Assembly (NCBI GenBank): GCA_028565635.1
Contig: JAOXYB010017542.1
Coordinates: forward strand, 116 to 18,684
DNA length: 18,569 bases
Direction: 5' to 3'
From: Phoronis ovalis
Lineage: Eukaryota; Phoronida; Phoronidae
Each line of letters starts with the position of its first letter. Position 1 is the stretch's first letter. Below the pieces are notes generated by a model. That model had not been told where the DNA came from. It searched no databases and worked only from the letters and a program-made list of their open reading frames with translations. This document shows positions 1 to 10,174 of this stretch, one piece after another. A program made the translations under genes and the position numbers.

Positions 1-184
1 TTGTATAAATATGATTGTCCTAACAGGGCGCTAATAGACACTTGTATAAATATGATTGTCCTAACAGGGCGCTAATATACACTTGTATAAATATGATTGT
101 CCTAACAGGGCGCTAATAGACACTTGTATAAATATGATTGTCCTAACAGGGCGCTAATAGACAGTTGTATAAATATGATTGTCC
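1..184. repeat. 41-bp tandem repeat (minisatellite) in a Duox intron
   Basis: Four full copies of a 41-bp unit start at 1, 42, 83 and 124, followed by a partial 20-bp copy at 165-184. The unit begins TTGTATAAATATGATTGTCC and contains CTAACAGGGCGCTAATA. Copies are almost identical: copy 2 has TATACAC where the others have TAGACAC, and copy 4 ends in G instead of C. Such homogeneity points to recent expansion. The array touches the left edge, so its true length is unknown. It lies in the Duox intron that follows the exon ending at 248. Confidence 0.97.
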
Positions 185-247
185 TTTGCGCTCCTACATA
201 ATTATTCACGAATCACAACATATCATAAGATAAAAGTGTGCACTTAC

Positions 248-669
248 GGTAAGCTCTTTCAATAAACACAGCAGCTGAGATTAAATAAAATAATAGTAAG
301 TAAAAAATGTGTAGGCGATTATTGGCTAAGAACTTCTGCGCATGTCTCCACCACTTTGCAGCTGCATTGATTGGTTTGACTGGTTTGGCGGCTCTTTCAA
401 AGCTGTCTTCAGTGGCAGTGCTGCTATGTCATAAAAAGATATGATTTGATTATAATACATTTGTTAGCAAATGAATTACGTAAATTAGATACATTCATAT
501 AAGGGCATATAACAATAACCAATCTGATTTATTTATACTCACCTTGCGGATACTGATGGTTGTCTATAGCGAATTTTGGTAACCGTCATTGGCCGACTAG
601 ATGCAGAACAGGTAGTAGGCAATGGAGAGTAGGCACCTTCTAGCTTTTCTGCTGCTTTTGTCATATTTT
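248..669 (-). CDS. Duox: Duox exons 21-22: linker and first helix of the NADPH-oxidase membrane domain
   Basis: Exon 21 (669-543) encodes a Ser/Thr- and Lys/Arg-rich cytoplasmic linker (NMTKAAEKLEGAY to YRQPSVSA). Exon 22 (420-248, or 423-248 with an alternative acceptor) continues to RLHIFYLLLFYLISAAVF and IERAY, residues about 1000-1022. This matches the first helix of the ferric-reductase-like domain in Duox, where the equivalent is RRHIGC...FLERAYYY in human DUOX1. The donor after 248 is C|GTAAGTG. The remaining helices with the haem histidines and the FAD/NADPH-binding dehydrogenase domain should lie on the minus strand left of this window. Confidence 0.9.
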
Positions 670-3600
670 CTGAAAAAAAGTAGACAATATTTTATTTAAA
701 GGCATATGTAAAATTAAGTGATGAGTACAGTAGTGTGTAACTTGCACATTGCAAGTTTGATTTTTTTCGCACTGTTTGCAATTTAAATAAGATATCAAAC
801 ATAATTGGTTAATTTAAAACATAAAAGCTTCATTTTTATATATAAATGTTGTTAATTGAATAAAGTTTGATAAAACGTTAATTGCCTTGTATACGTTCAT
901 CTTGCTCTGATAATGTTAGTAAGTCATCAAACGTATAGTCTTGCTTTTCATCTAAGCCCGCCGCCATTAACATAGCCTCATACATGACATCGTCATTTTC
1001 ACCCGATGTCTCTGCTAGTTTTTCGATCTCTCTACAATAAAATTTTGATCATATCACTATGTATTACAATTCTCAATAAAATGTAACCTAATAACTTTGA
1101 CTTTAAATGACTACGTTTCTCTTTACTGACAAATGTGAAATGGCGTCCATCTTGGATACGAGTGTACAAAATGTTTTATGATTTAATGTTGTGTTTTCTT
1201 CATGGCTTTTACGCATTTGGGTATACCTGACATTACATGTTACAAAGGGAACCACATTTATTAGAAGGATACGTACGTTTGTTAACATTATGTCGCTTAC
1301 CGTATAACTTCCAACAAAACGGTTTTGTCTACTTTGCCTCTTTCTCTAACATCATACATGCTGAATAGTACTTTTAATTTCTTTTTTGTGGAAACTGTAA
1401 AACGTAGTAATGTACAAACATTTTAATAATTACTATTTTATTTCGAATTAAGGTATACTCTTAGTTATTGGTCGACGATTAAAAACGAATTGTGCCATCC
1501 CACACTTGGCATGGCTGTGCGTTTTCTGACATCGTACCATACATATGCGTACATTTCGTTCAACGCACTTTTTACTAATTAACGCCACGTTGAAAATCCA
1601 GTTCTCCGCCATTTCTTTTATCAGAACAATGAATAACTTATATACTCGTTTGACTGAATATCCGTTTTCGTTGACAAAAATAAGAAAATTCAAACGGCGG
1701 ATTTTAACGACTTTTGCCTTCGTTATTGAGATATGTAACAGATGGATTTCTGCAGTAGAAGTCTCAGGATAAGAATTAATGTGTACAATTGTCAGTAAGG
1801 TACGGAACACTAACGGATGGATTTATTCAGATTGCCTTAACCGTTATAATTTAAAGGCGAACATAAGCATATATGACTCTGGTTGTATGTTTAACTTGCT
1901 CGGTTCTAAACGTTGCTGACGTGAGATAGTTCAGCTTACCATCAGATATAAGGACTAGCATTGCCATAAATCTGCAGACACTCAGCAGTCCAGTGTTTTC
2001 CTTATCTAACGACGTAAACATGAGTTCAACAAAGGCTGAATCATAAGTTAGCCTTATCGCTTCAGCAAAGTCTGTTCTATTTAATTCCATTTCCATTAGT
2101 TCTTGTTTGGTAATATATTTTAACGTTGTCCTATTTTGTACGATGATACCAAATAACTGTAAATAAAAATAATTAATTTTGTTCGCTTTTTCTAAAGTGC
2201 ACACTAAAATATTGTAGCATACGTAATTGAAATTACTAATTTGGAATTTTATCACTGAAATTACAAATTTATCCAGCAGCGAAAGAGCAAAGATCAAAGT
2301 TGCATTGCTTCAGTATAAAATGCGATCTACTGTGTATTCGCCAAAACTTCGTACAACTATAGAATATCAAATTGATACCTCTGCAAAGGTGTCCCTCAAA
2401 TATGTTTCAATGTCGCTAATTAGTTTTGCACGTGTAACTGCTTCAGATAGCAAGGTTTTCTCAGTTGTCGTCAGTTTGGAATATTTAATGTTATTATCCT
2501 TGGCATATTTTTCCAGTATCAGACAAAGTCTTGTACAATCCATAGCATTCTTGTAACTCAATACCTGTCCAAAACACGTATTATGTAGGATTAATCTAGA
2601 TAACACAATTTGAACGCCATTACTTTGATAGGTAGCTAACGCGGTACAAATAATGTACTATGCAGTTACACCAAATACAACATTATAATCTTATGCTTAA
2701 TTTCTAGTTGAAGATGGGTACTACATCATTCGTGTCTGAGGTTTACTCACTCACTCAACCCTCCACTCAATCCTATTCGTACTATGTGGGAAACAAACTT
2801 CTTAAGCCACAATACAAGTTTGTCATTTTTTCTCTACTTTATTCCATGATATATTAAGCTACTTTTAAAACACGTTACAACCTATTTGTATAATATATCA
2901 ATGCTCTCTTATGCGTGCACGCATGTTCCACAAAAAATTACCATGTCGGTTCCTTTCTTATTTTCTATGCACATTGTTACATGTTTGGCGTCACTACCAA
3001 GACGGATCTTTATCTCGTTCATTCTATCTAATCGTAGCCATCTTATATCTTGTTGTGTCATATCTAGGATTTTTACAATGGCAGGTTTGCTTGTGTGCAC
3101 CACCTCAACTTCTCTCCATTTTCCAAATTCAACAAATTCCAAGGCTGAAGCGCAAAGAAGGAAACTTGTAATATATGAAATCAAACTTATGGTATTCGAT
3201 ACCTTCCTGGTTACTTCGAACTAACGCATTACAAGCTAGAACGAGATATGTCATGTCGAGAAACATAGTAACTTTAAAACACGATCATGGACTGAAATGA
3301 CATAATATAATTACCTTCTGAATGCACTTCCCCGGCAAAGGAACGTCCTGAAAATGTCTTCTCAATCAACGAGCGGTTGAATGCAGATCTGGCATATTTT
3401 TTTCGTCGAATTATCACCCAGATTTCTGGCACAATGAGACATACTGAAAGAACAGATTTATTTTTCATTCAATTATTGTAAATAACTCTATAAAGCAACG
3501 ATTTCTTTTAAAAAAAGTGTTTCTTTTTTGGTATGTTCACGTGGTTGAAAAAGGAAAAGATACAATTTCAATTTCATTAAGATTAACGTTTACGGAGAAG

Positions 3601-6600
3601 ATTGATAAGAGGAGAAATGTAATCGAATAATTTTAAAATTAATTTAAGCGTTTGTAAATAAAGAATCAATAACGTCTATAGTAGTTTTTTTTACTTACGT
3701 AAGGGAAATGCGGCTAAAACACTTATAATAACAATGTAGGCGATTTCGCTGCCTTGAAAGAAATCATACCCTTGATTGTTATTGCATGGCTCCATGTCAG
3801 AGCCGTTGAGCTGTATAGGTTGAGGACAGGGATCACCTGAAAGTATGAATTCAATTATATACACAATTTATATTTCGCAGATCAAACCATCTATACTGCT
3901 AAACAAAAGGAGTGGATTTTTCTCACCAAAGCCACGTCTAGACGCGCACCCTATCGGTGTGTAACCGTGTCCGGTAGATTACTTACATTGTCATTTACAG
4001 CAATTTTTACTGCCGACGTCGTAAGTTCCGTGCCGGCTGCTTAGTTACCAATGCGTTCATTCCGCATCCGAGCCATAATTCCCCCTCATCTATATGAGGA
4101 CCATGAGACATAATTCCTAATCTACATGAAGACAGTACTCGCGAGAATTAGCGGGGTGATAAATTAATTCAATTAGTGCACTCACTGTTGTAGTGAAAGA
4201 ATACGTTCTTTTGTATTTCTCCGGGTTGTATTTTTGTTACTTTCATAATTATGTCATACAAAGTAGTATTCCTGATCTCAGATATATCTTCGTTAGTAAA
4301 CAATCTATAAAATGATAAAATAGAGCATGAATTTTTAATTATTAAAGGTTGCTTGTCACCTTATATTCATATTGGCCATGTACATATTGAATCAGAATAA
4401 TTAAAATTTTAAAAACTGCGTTATTTATAAAACTAGAAAACAGAAGTTTGTTTTTTTAATTTATATAAAATCCTTGGAAGTGTACATACCCATTCAGAGT
4501 GTTTTCAAACCAAAATCTGTCGCCATCTCTCAGTCTGGTAAACTGATCTTTTATTATAAAACGAAACAATTCACCCGGCCCTTCAGGAGTACTCTCAAAT
4601 AAGCCGCCAACAAATATGTCAACATTATCAATGTTGCCTTCGTAGACTTCCTCTAGACGATGGAATGGCTAATAAAAAGTACAATTATTAGGGTTTTGAA
4701 CGGCTCACATGTTTCTTCACATACCACAAGATATTTATTGGAGTTACACACTCAGATGTTCTCATCTTACACTTGGTGGTGCATTCGGCCTATAAGAGTC
4801 TTTTGCGTAAATACTCTTAAAAGGAATGTTATGTACAATGTATGTTGAAATATTAATTATTCAATTAGAAACAGAGTAAGCAGAATTATAACTACCTCGG
4901 GATCCAAGCTATACATCCAAGGATTAATGTCGGAAAAGTTTTTCTTTTGCTCTAAGCCTAATTCTTTCCTTGCTGTATTGTAATCTGGGAATCCATTATC
5001 TCTTCCTCTTTGAATATTTACCATGGTCAAATCTCGCCTAGAGTGCTGAAGTGGTCCAAATAAACTTACTGACGAAGATAAAAATAAGAAGTTGTAAAGT
5101 AACGTGTTTTGATTGGATAATATCCGGGTTGGGAAGATGCAGTAAACTTTTTGAATCTCTACTACAAATTAGTACACAAAGAGCATATTATAGTACCTCT
5201 AACGTCATCATTCAAAATGTGATCTTCTCGTTCTGTTAACTGAGACGCCATACCAAGAATCACTGGTTCAAATCCAAATTCAAATGCCTCCTAAATATTA
5301 TAATTAATCAATTTAAACATATGCTATACTGCATGTAGCCAGCTTGTAGCATAATATACAGAATTTACAGATTAAATAAGTGGACCAGACACATTCCTTA
5401 CTTTTTTCTTTCGTTTTATTTTTTCAGGTCATATACTGACAGTTTTCCTTTGAGTAGTTTTCCCTGTTTGTGATTTCTGTAATGTCCACCAGGTGGTCTT
5501 TAGTCGACTTAATTTTTTGTCAAACAAATTGGGAAGAGTAACGGGAAAATGATTTCTGTCCCTTTGTCACAAGCTTGTTAATTTTGTTAAGTATGTACTT
5601 ATTTGTAAACTTGCCTAACATAAAGCTTCCTTTAATGTGTCAGAGCGAAATAGTTGGCGTAGGTCAACTTTCAGTAATCATGAGATGCCCTAATTATTCT
5701 GATACTTTCACGGATACTCATACGTGACTTGTTGGAGGTTGGAAAGAAAGCGGTCAGCACTTTTTTAGTTCATTTTCACATAGCTGATAAAGTGTTAACC
5801 TAAAGCCAAGTAATGGCTGCATATTAATATAGAATTTGGAATTATATTTAACTTACATCTCCGTGAAACCATGAGTTGCACATTCTAACCGCAGGCTTTC
5901 CTGCATGACCTGTTTTCTCTGTTGTTGTGTAGAAATTACACTGGGTATCCCTGAAAAAGTGTTCAATAATATTATAAGTCCAAGTAACATAAAACAAAAA
6001 GTGTAAGTGGATCAGTTTGTAGGTAAATGAAAATAAGTGCATACAACATAGCTTGCTTTCTATACTAAAGCATATTGGTCAAATCAACAGACAAATCTAT
6101 AATTGCATCCCATCAACTTTAGGGAAGCTTTGGTTTGTTTATTGAAATATGTAATACTTTCAGCAAACAGGAAACAACATTGCGCGTACCTTCTATAAAA
6201 TCCAGGTGGCACCACTGTGTGTCCAAATCTGAATGCTGCCGATTGATACAAATGACTGATACCCGGATGAACAGATCTCTTGTAGCCTTGCAAATTTAAA
6301 ACAAAACTCTTAAATTTTAACCTGAACTATAAAATAATAAATTTTACTGATAGACATAAGTTATATCTAATGTTTATTTTGCATCGCAGAATGTTTACCA
6401 AAGTCTAAGAATGAATGAAAAACCAATTGTGACTTGTTTAACGTTTTGGTAATTATCTTATAAAAAATAACAAAAAATGAATTTACACTACTACGTCACA
6501 AAATCTCCAGCTTTCATTTTGCATAACAAATAAAACCGATATAATGTTTCAGTGCAATTCCTCCACATGAGCTCAGATTGCACAACAAAAGAAAACTCCG

Positions 6601-9600
6601 CGCGTCAATCTTTACACAAAATGGGCATAGTGTCTGTCATCTAAAGCTTTTATACATTTGTTTCCTTAATGTATAACTGTGCATTGTACATTTGCCTTAG
6701 CAATATTCTATTCAGTTATCTTTTCTAGCGTATGTATACCACTCTGAGGTAGGAAACCATAAAACATAAAAGTTTTAAACGATATAGCGAGATTAATAGG
6801 TTCGGAAACTCTTGGTGACGTACACGTACAGGGGAATAAAAAAACATTGAAGATATTTTTGGAGCCCTTACCACTGTATGAGGGTACCGTATCGTTGGTG
6901 AATGCTTCGAAAAAATCGTAGGCGTAAATTTTCTATAAAATAAAGAAAACCAATTACTCTAGGCATATATTTACGGTATATTTATAAATATTCAGATAGC
7001 ATTTGCGCTTGCAGTGTTAATCAACTCACGGCAACTCACTTTAAACTAGGATATATAAAACTCTAAGAGTTTTATATATATTGGCTTTAAACTTCACCTG
7101 ACGTACTTAAGATTGTAAACAAGAAAATTATAAAATGGAGGCACCACATTATTTCTGAAATCAATAAGCACCGATACAACTACTGATAGCAACGAGTTAT
7201 TGATATCAACAGTTGTGATAAAATATTTTCGATTTTGCCGTTTCGCATAAAAAACATGTACCTGTTCAACAGCAATAACCCATCTCCTAGTGGCTTGGAA
7301 CAGTTGCTCGTCGTCCCAATCTGGATGCTGTTCTTTATACTGGTCAGCTTTATGATTATGGTAGCGCATAAATAATACATAAAACGCTAACATAGCTGGA
7401 TGTTGAAACAGTCGACCATCACCGGTGACTAGCAAAAATGAAGAATATGCTAGCTCGTGTGTATTCATTACCATAATATAATTTCATATTAAAAGACAAA
7501 GTTAAATTACAGTCTTTATAATAGAAACCAACTTAAGATAGATTGACAATTCAGTGGAGCTTGACGGAGCTAAGTAATGGCCTATTCAGTGGTTGATATA
7601 GCGCCAATCGCGTTGTATTTTGAGTCAAGAAAGTCAAGTGGTTTAGTCTTGGGGGTTTAGTAGGCTAAAGCAAAGCCCTGGAGCGCGAAAACAAGTATTG
7701 GCTGGACGTGTAGAATTTTCCATGACTGAGTATACGAATGTCCACGTCACTTGGTAACAGACACTGTTGTTATTGGCTATTTGTTTGTTTCTAATAGATC
7801 ATTTCTATGTATTTTCGGTTATTATTTGCATCAGTTGACATTCAGTAAATAAATGTCTCGTCTCCTTATTTACAAGAGAAATAGTCAACTTACGCCAGTG
7901 TCGTTCTGGAGAAAAAAGTGTATGTTCACGTGATGGTGGCAAGTTTAGCACAGGCATATATGGATCGTTAATGGGGGGCCACATTCCTTCACCATCCCTT
8001 GTCCTTAATTTTCCATCTTTGAATGATCTCAAAGAATCGACAATCACACGACTATTAGAATAGATAACACTCCCGTCTATCCAATGTGACACACCATTTG
8101 TCTGAAAATTCAATTGGCAAGTACATGTATAAACGACGATAAAATACAAGCAACTCGCACGCCTGCTGCATAAGTCTGTTCTGCTATTTCAATGTCAAAA
8201 AAGCAAAGAAAGTAAGAACGTGTTTTAAATTTAAGAGTTACATGTATAAAAAATAAGAGGGTATTTGACAGTTGGTAAACTGTAGGTTTATGAACTCCTG
8301 ATAAACGTAACTGTGTCATAACGTTTCAACAGTAATAAAATAAATAAATCTATGCAACCAACTTGTACAAAATATTAAACAAGGTGGAAACCGCGACTAA
8401 TAGAATGTTACCTGTTCTCTTGGGTATCCAGGAGCGTTTCCCGTTTTTTTGTCATATTTTGCTCTTAAGAATGGAACTTTGACTGTTCCTTTACATGTAG
8501 GATCATAATTTGGATCACATTTTGGGATGGGAAGGGGGGTTAGTTCGCGTGGACATCCAGGACTAACTCCCTTAATGCTTTCTAGGCTCACAAACTGACC
8601 TGAAAAAGGAAATATCATCTAGAATCGCAAATATTAGTGAGCAAAATCAGGATTATTAGGAAAATATTTATGTTCTGCTTTTTAGGTTTAAAGGTATTTA
8701 TTACAAATAGTTTTGTTAATGAGAACTGAATTTATAAGACATCTAAATCGGTAACATACCAAATAAAGCCAGAAAGACGGTTCTGTTCATGTAGGAGGGT
8801 AATCCAGATGGGCCACTCATGGCATACTGACTGATATTGCGCACGTTAGGACCGTCGGGATAGGTGTATGTTCCATCTTTGTATCGTGGTTCGACCAAGC
8901 GCAGTAGGTGACTTCCTACGTAGAAATGAAATCACAAGTTCACGAACTTTCCATTATGTTACAACATTTTCACCCAGGGATTTTCACTCATTATCATGCA
9001 GACGTTGGAAATTTATATAACGCGTAGTGGCATCTGATGAGCATAATTAGATAAAAACCAAAAATATTTGCAATAGGATGCGCTGGATCAGTTACATAAA
9101 TAGTGCGTCGAAAACAAACAGGACATTCTTCTGAAAGGTATTCAATCAATGATTTTGCTAGAGATATTTCAGAAAAAAAGCAGACATTCTTTGACATTTT
9201 GTTCATTATACTTATTTTTTTAAGGTGAAACTAAACATTTTTTTGAGAAAATTAGAGCTGTTCTACCAAGCAAAAATACGCAAAAAGATGAAAAAAGATG
9301 CAAAAAGACGCAAAAAGACGCAAAAACTGATACTGAAGAAAAAAATGAAAAAAATGTTGTTATTACCTTGCACTCCCCAGCTAGGATTAGCAATGTTATT
9401 ATACCACCCATCATACCGTTGGATTTCCGTCGCTTTTACACTAATTGTTAGAACTAAAATAATAAAATTATGAAACTAATTATATGCATTACTAATTGAA
9501 GACAATAACGCTATTTTTAACTGACGTGATCATATTAGGGATATAACTGAATTACTGTGTCTCTTTTAATTTCAACTCGCGACACCAAAGAAGATAATTT

Positions 9601-10174
9601 GTTGTTTGATTGAACCTGTAATCAGCAACTTGTTTTAACAAAATCTAGAAATCCTTTCCATGAAAACTAAAGAGATTTAACAAAATAAAATTTTTAACAG
9701 TTCAACACGATATTTTTTAATCATGGCTAGGGAATTGCAATTCTGGATAATTAAAAACTAGCCGTCTTTATTCGTGCTTTTTGTGGAATGGCAATGAAGA
9801 TTTTATATTTAATTAAATTTATTGTTTAGCTACTTTTCTTTTTCGGCCCCACATATATAAACTAGTACATGTAGACAATGAACTTTATAAAGGTAAGAGA
9901 ACTTTTTAGCTCTGCATAATTAAATAGGCTTCTTTTCATTTCATGTTTAATTGAGAATTCCAAAACTTTACACCAACAGTTTTATAGAAAGACCCTTCAT
10001 TCTAAAGAACTTGGTATACTGATAACTTTACTGTTTTTTTTGTTAATTTATTTTTTTAATTTGAAGTGATTTATGCAATACGTATCATTGTGATATAAAA
10101 GTAAAAAGGAAAAGTCCCTGAGAAATGCCCCATAACTACTTACCAACAAGCCATAGTACAAAACGTCCTTTCAT
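248..10174 (-). CDS. Duox: Dual oxidase (Duox), 5' part of gene, 22 coding exons, 3' end outside window
   Basis: Duox is a membrane NADPH oxidase with an extracellular peroxidase-like domain that releases H2O2 for innate defence, signalling or matrix cross-linking. Exons in coding order: 10174-10144, 9453-9367, 8915-8760, 8599-8412, 8101-7894, 7428-7262, 6932-6872, 6286-6190, 5950-5857, 5290-5197, 5068-4896, 4668-4490, 4304-4186, 3836-3699, 3443-3315, 3144-2942, 2564-2379, 2156-1940, 1394-1301, 1031-886, 669-543, 420-248. All introns have AG acceptors and GT donors except possibly the donor after 886 (GC). Phases agree throughout, giving about 1022 residues with no stop; whole Duox proteins are near 1500. 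Two in-frame TAA codons lie just upstream of the ATG at 10174, and A is at -3. Duox hallmarks, translated from the exons, include EIQRYDGWYNN, AAFRFGHT, INIQRGRDNG-like VNIQRGRDNGFPDYNTAR, RLRDGDRFWFEN and SDPCPQP. No promoter could be assigned with confidence. Some exon edges could shift by a few bases without RNA data. Confidence 0.97.
886..2156 (-). CDS. Duox: Duox exons 18-20: EF-hand region with degenerate loops
   Basis: These exons correspond to the Ca2+-sensing EF-hand part of Duox. EF-hand 1 (exon 18) has the expected frame FVELMFTSLDKENTGLLS; its loop is residues 821-832, DKENTGLLSVCR. EF-hand 2 (exon 19) has FSMYDVRERGKVDKTV with loop 857-868. In both loops Gly6 and the hydrophobic position 8 are kept, but the position-12 Glu is replaced (Arg832, Val868). 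Position 3 is Glu/Arg and position 5 is Thr/Arg, instead of Asp/Asn. Exon 20 (EIEKLAETSG to QDERIQ) matches the third, non-canonical helix pair. The end of exon 20 is uncertain: either the GC donor after 886 or a GT donor after 895, both in frame. Confidence 0.88.
1395..1939 (-). other. Duox intron 18
   Basis: The intron is 545 bp between the two EF-hand exons, with donor G|GTAAGC and acceptor TTTACAG. It carries a 120-codon open stretch on the minus strand (1810-1448) that has no recognisable domain. Exons 18 and 19 join perfectly without it, so I treat it as a chance reading frame. Nothing else is seen. Confidence 0.6.
2379..3836 (-). CDS. Duox: Duox exons 14-17: first membrane segment and cytoplasmic linker
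   Basis: Exon 14 begins with the Duox signature SDPCPQP and ends in a hydrophobic run that exon 15 completes; the membrane segment spans roughly residues 583-609 and is followed by the basic stop-transfer RRKK. Exons 15-17 encode the cytoplasmic PH-like linker (about 610-770) including EFGKWREVEVVH and ITIRL-like IKIRLGSDAK. Exon 16 must end at 2942, using the donor ATG|GTAATT: reading on would give a stop, and joining to exon 17 at 2564 gives DMVLSYKNAM, which aligns with the DLVLLFN stretch of human DUOX1. This segment diverges more from other Duox proteins than the peroxidase part. Confidence 0.88.
4074..4133. repeat. Imperfect direct duplication in Duox intron 13
   Basis: CATAATTCC followed by an ATCTATATGAGGAC-like segment occurs at 4074-4101 and, slightly shortened, at 4109-4133 (ATCTACATGAAGAC). 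The first copy contains a small hairpin, CCTCAT-CTAT-ATGAGG (4084-4099). The surrounding intron (3837-4185) is more GC-rich than neighbouring introns at 3930-4075, which may mean an old insertion, but no element family was recognised. Confidence 0.5.
4186..8915 (-). CDS. Duox: Duox exons 3-13: extracellular peroxidase-like domain
   Basis: Residues about 40-551 form the animal haem-peroxidase-like domain. The proximal haem histidine is present (His322 in RFGHTVVPPG, exon 8), and so is the arginine-containing distal helix motif (Arg245 in FMRYHN, exon 6). At the place where true peroxidases carry the distal GQ-x3-H, this protein reads GQFVSLES, so Leu97 stands in for the histidine, as is usual in Duox. 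Cysteines at 107, 119 and 127 follow (SPGCP, PKCDP, PTCKG), and DGSVIYSNS is in exon 5. Six N-glycosylation sequons (Asn66, 83, 292, 438, 524 and, in the next exon, 562) fit an extracellular location. Exon 13 (4304-4186) is not obvious from ORFs; it supplies LFTNEDISEIRNTTLYDI, which matches the LFSKKEIEEIRNTTL region of human DUOX1. Confidence 0.93.
5291..5856 (-). other. Duox intron 9, no further feature seen
   Basis: This is a 566-bp intron between the exons ending DGD... (5857) and starting EAFEFG (5290). It has a GTAAGT donor and a TTTAG acceptor. I see no repeat, RNA gene or open frame worth naming. Confidence 0.6.
6287..6871 (-). other. Duox intron 7, no further feature seen
   Basis: This is a 585-bp AT-rich intron with donor G|GTAAGG and acceptor TTGCAAG. 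No repeat or reading frame of note was found in it. Confidence 0.6.
7051..7079. repeat. Perfect 29-bp palindrome in Duox intron 6
   Basis: ATATATAAAACTCT (7051-7064) is followed by a single A and then its exact reverse complement AGAGTTTTATATAT (7066-7079). The arms are 14 bp with a one-base centre, so the DNA could extrude a cruciform or the intron RNA could fold into a tight hairpin. It sits in the 329-bp intron between exons 6 and 7, which has no other visible feature. Confidence 0.95.
7429..7893 (-). other. Duox intron 5, no further feature seen
   Basis: This 465-bp intron runs from donor C|GTAAGTT to acceptor TGCTAG. It is slightly more GC-rich than average at 7560-7750, but no gene, repeat or RNA was recognised. 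Confidence 0.6.
9271..9330. repeat. 10-bp-period A-tract repeat in Duox intron 2
   Basis: Six decamers of the form CAAAAAGACG occupy 9271-9330, one per ten bases: CAAAAATACG, CAAAAAGATG, AAAAAAGATG, CAAAAAGACG twice, and CAAAAACTGA. A-tracts of 5-6 recur with exactly one helical turn spacing, the textbook arrangement for intrinsically curved DNA. The block lies in the 451-bp intron 2, about 37-96 bp downstream of exon 2 (on the + strand, to its left). It also creates a Lys-rich plus-strand frame that is not a gene. Confidence 0.9.
9367..10174 (-). CDS. Duox: Duox exons 1-2: signal peptide and start of the mature protein
   Basis: Exon 1 contributes only ten codons plus one base (MKGRFVLWLV), then a 690-bp intron. 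Exon 2 continues VLTISVKATEIQRYDGWYNN. Together they form a classic signal peptide: a basic N-terminus (K2, R4), a hydrophobic core at residues 5-16 and a likely cleavage after Ala18. The mature protein would begin near Thr19, directly before the EIQRYDGWYNN block (20-30) that opens the peroxidase domain of Duox proteins. Splitting the signal peptide over two exons is why it is easily missed by ORF searching. The exon 1 donor reads G|GTAAGTAG and the exon 2 acceptor TTTTAG|TT, joining in phase 1. Confidence 0.9.
9454..10143 (-). other. Duox intron 1, no further feature seen
   Basis: This 690-bp intron splits the signal peptide. It is AT-rich with poly-T runs and a trivial 12-bp palindrome GAATTGCAATTC at 9732-9743. 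First introns often hold regulatory sites, but none can be named from the sequence. Confidence 0.6.

Noticed and set aside
1448-1810. 120-codon minus-strand open frame inside Duox intron 18
   Set aside because: The flanking EF-hand exons join in phase and match Duox without it, the protein has no recognisable domain, and a plus-strand frame overlaps it; taken as chance.
2227-3224. Plus-strand frames of 75-112 codons opposite Duox exons 16-18
   Set aside because: They are antisense shadows of the Duox exons at 1940-2156, 2379-2564 and 2942-3144.
3961-4060. Possible extra Duox exon ending NDN|GTAAGTAA in intron 13
   Set aside because: Its phase does not fit the neighbouring exons, and the expected Duox segment (LFTNEDISEIRNTTL) is found instead at 4186-4304.
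9225-9473. Plus-strand Lys-rich 82-codon frame
   Set aside because: It arises from the A-tract repeat and from the antisense of Duox exon 2 (9367-9453).
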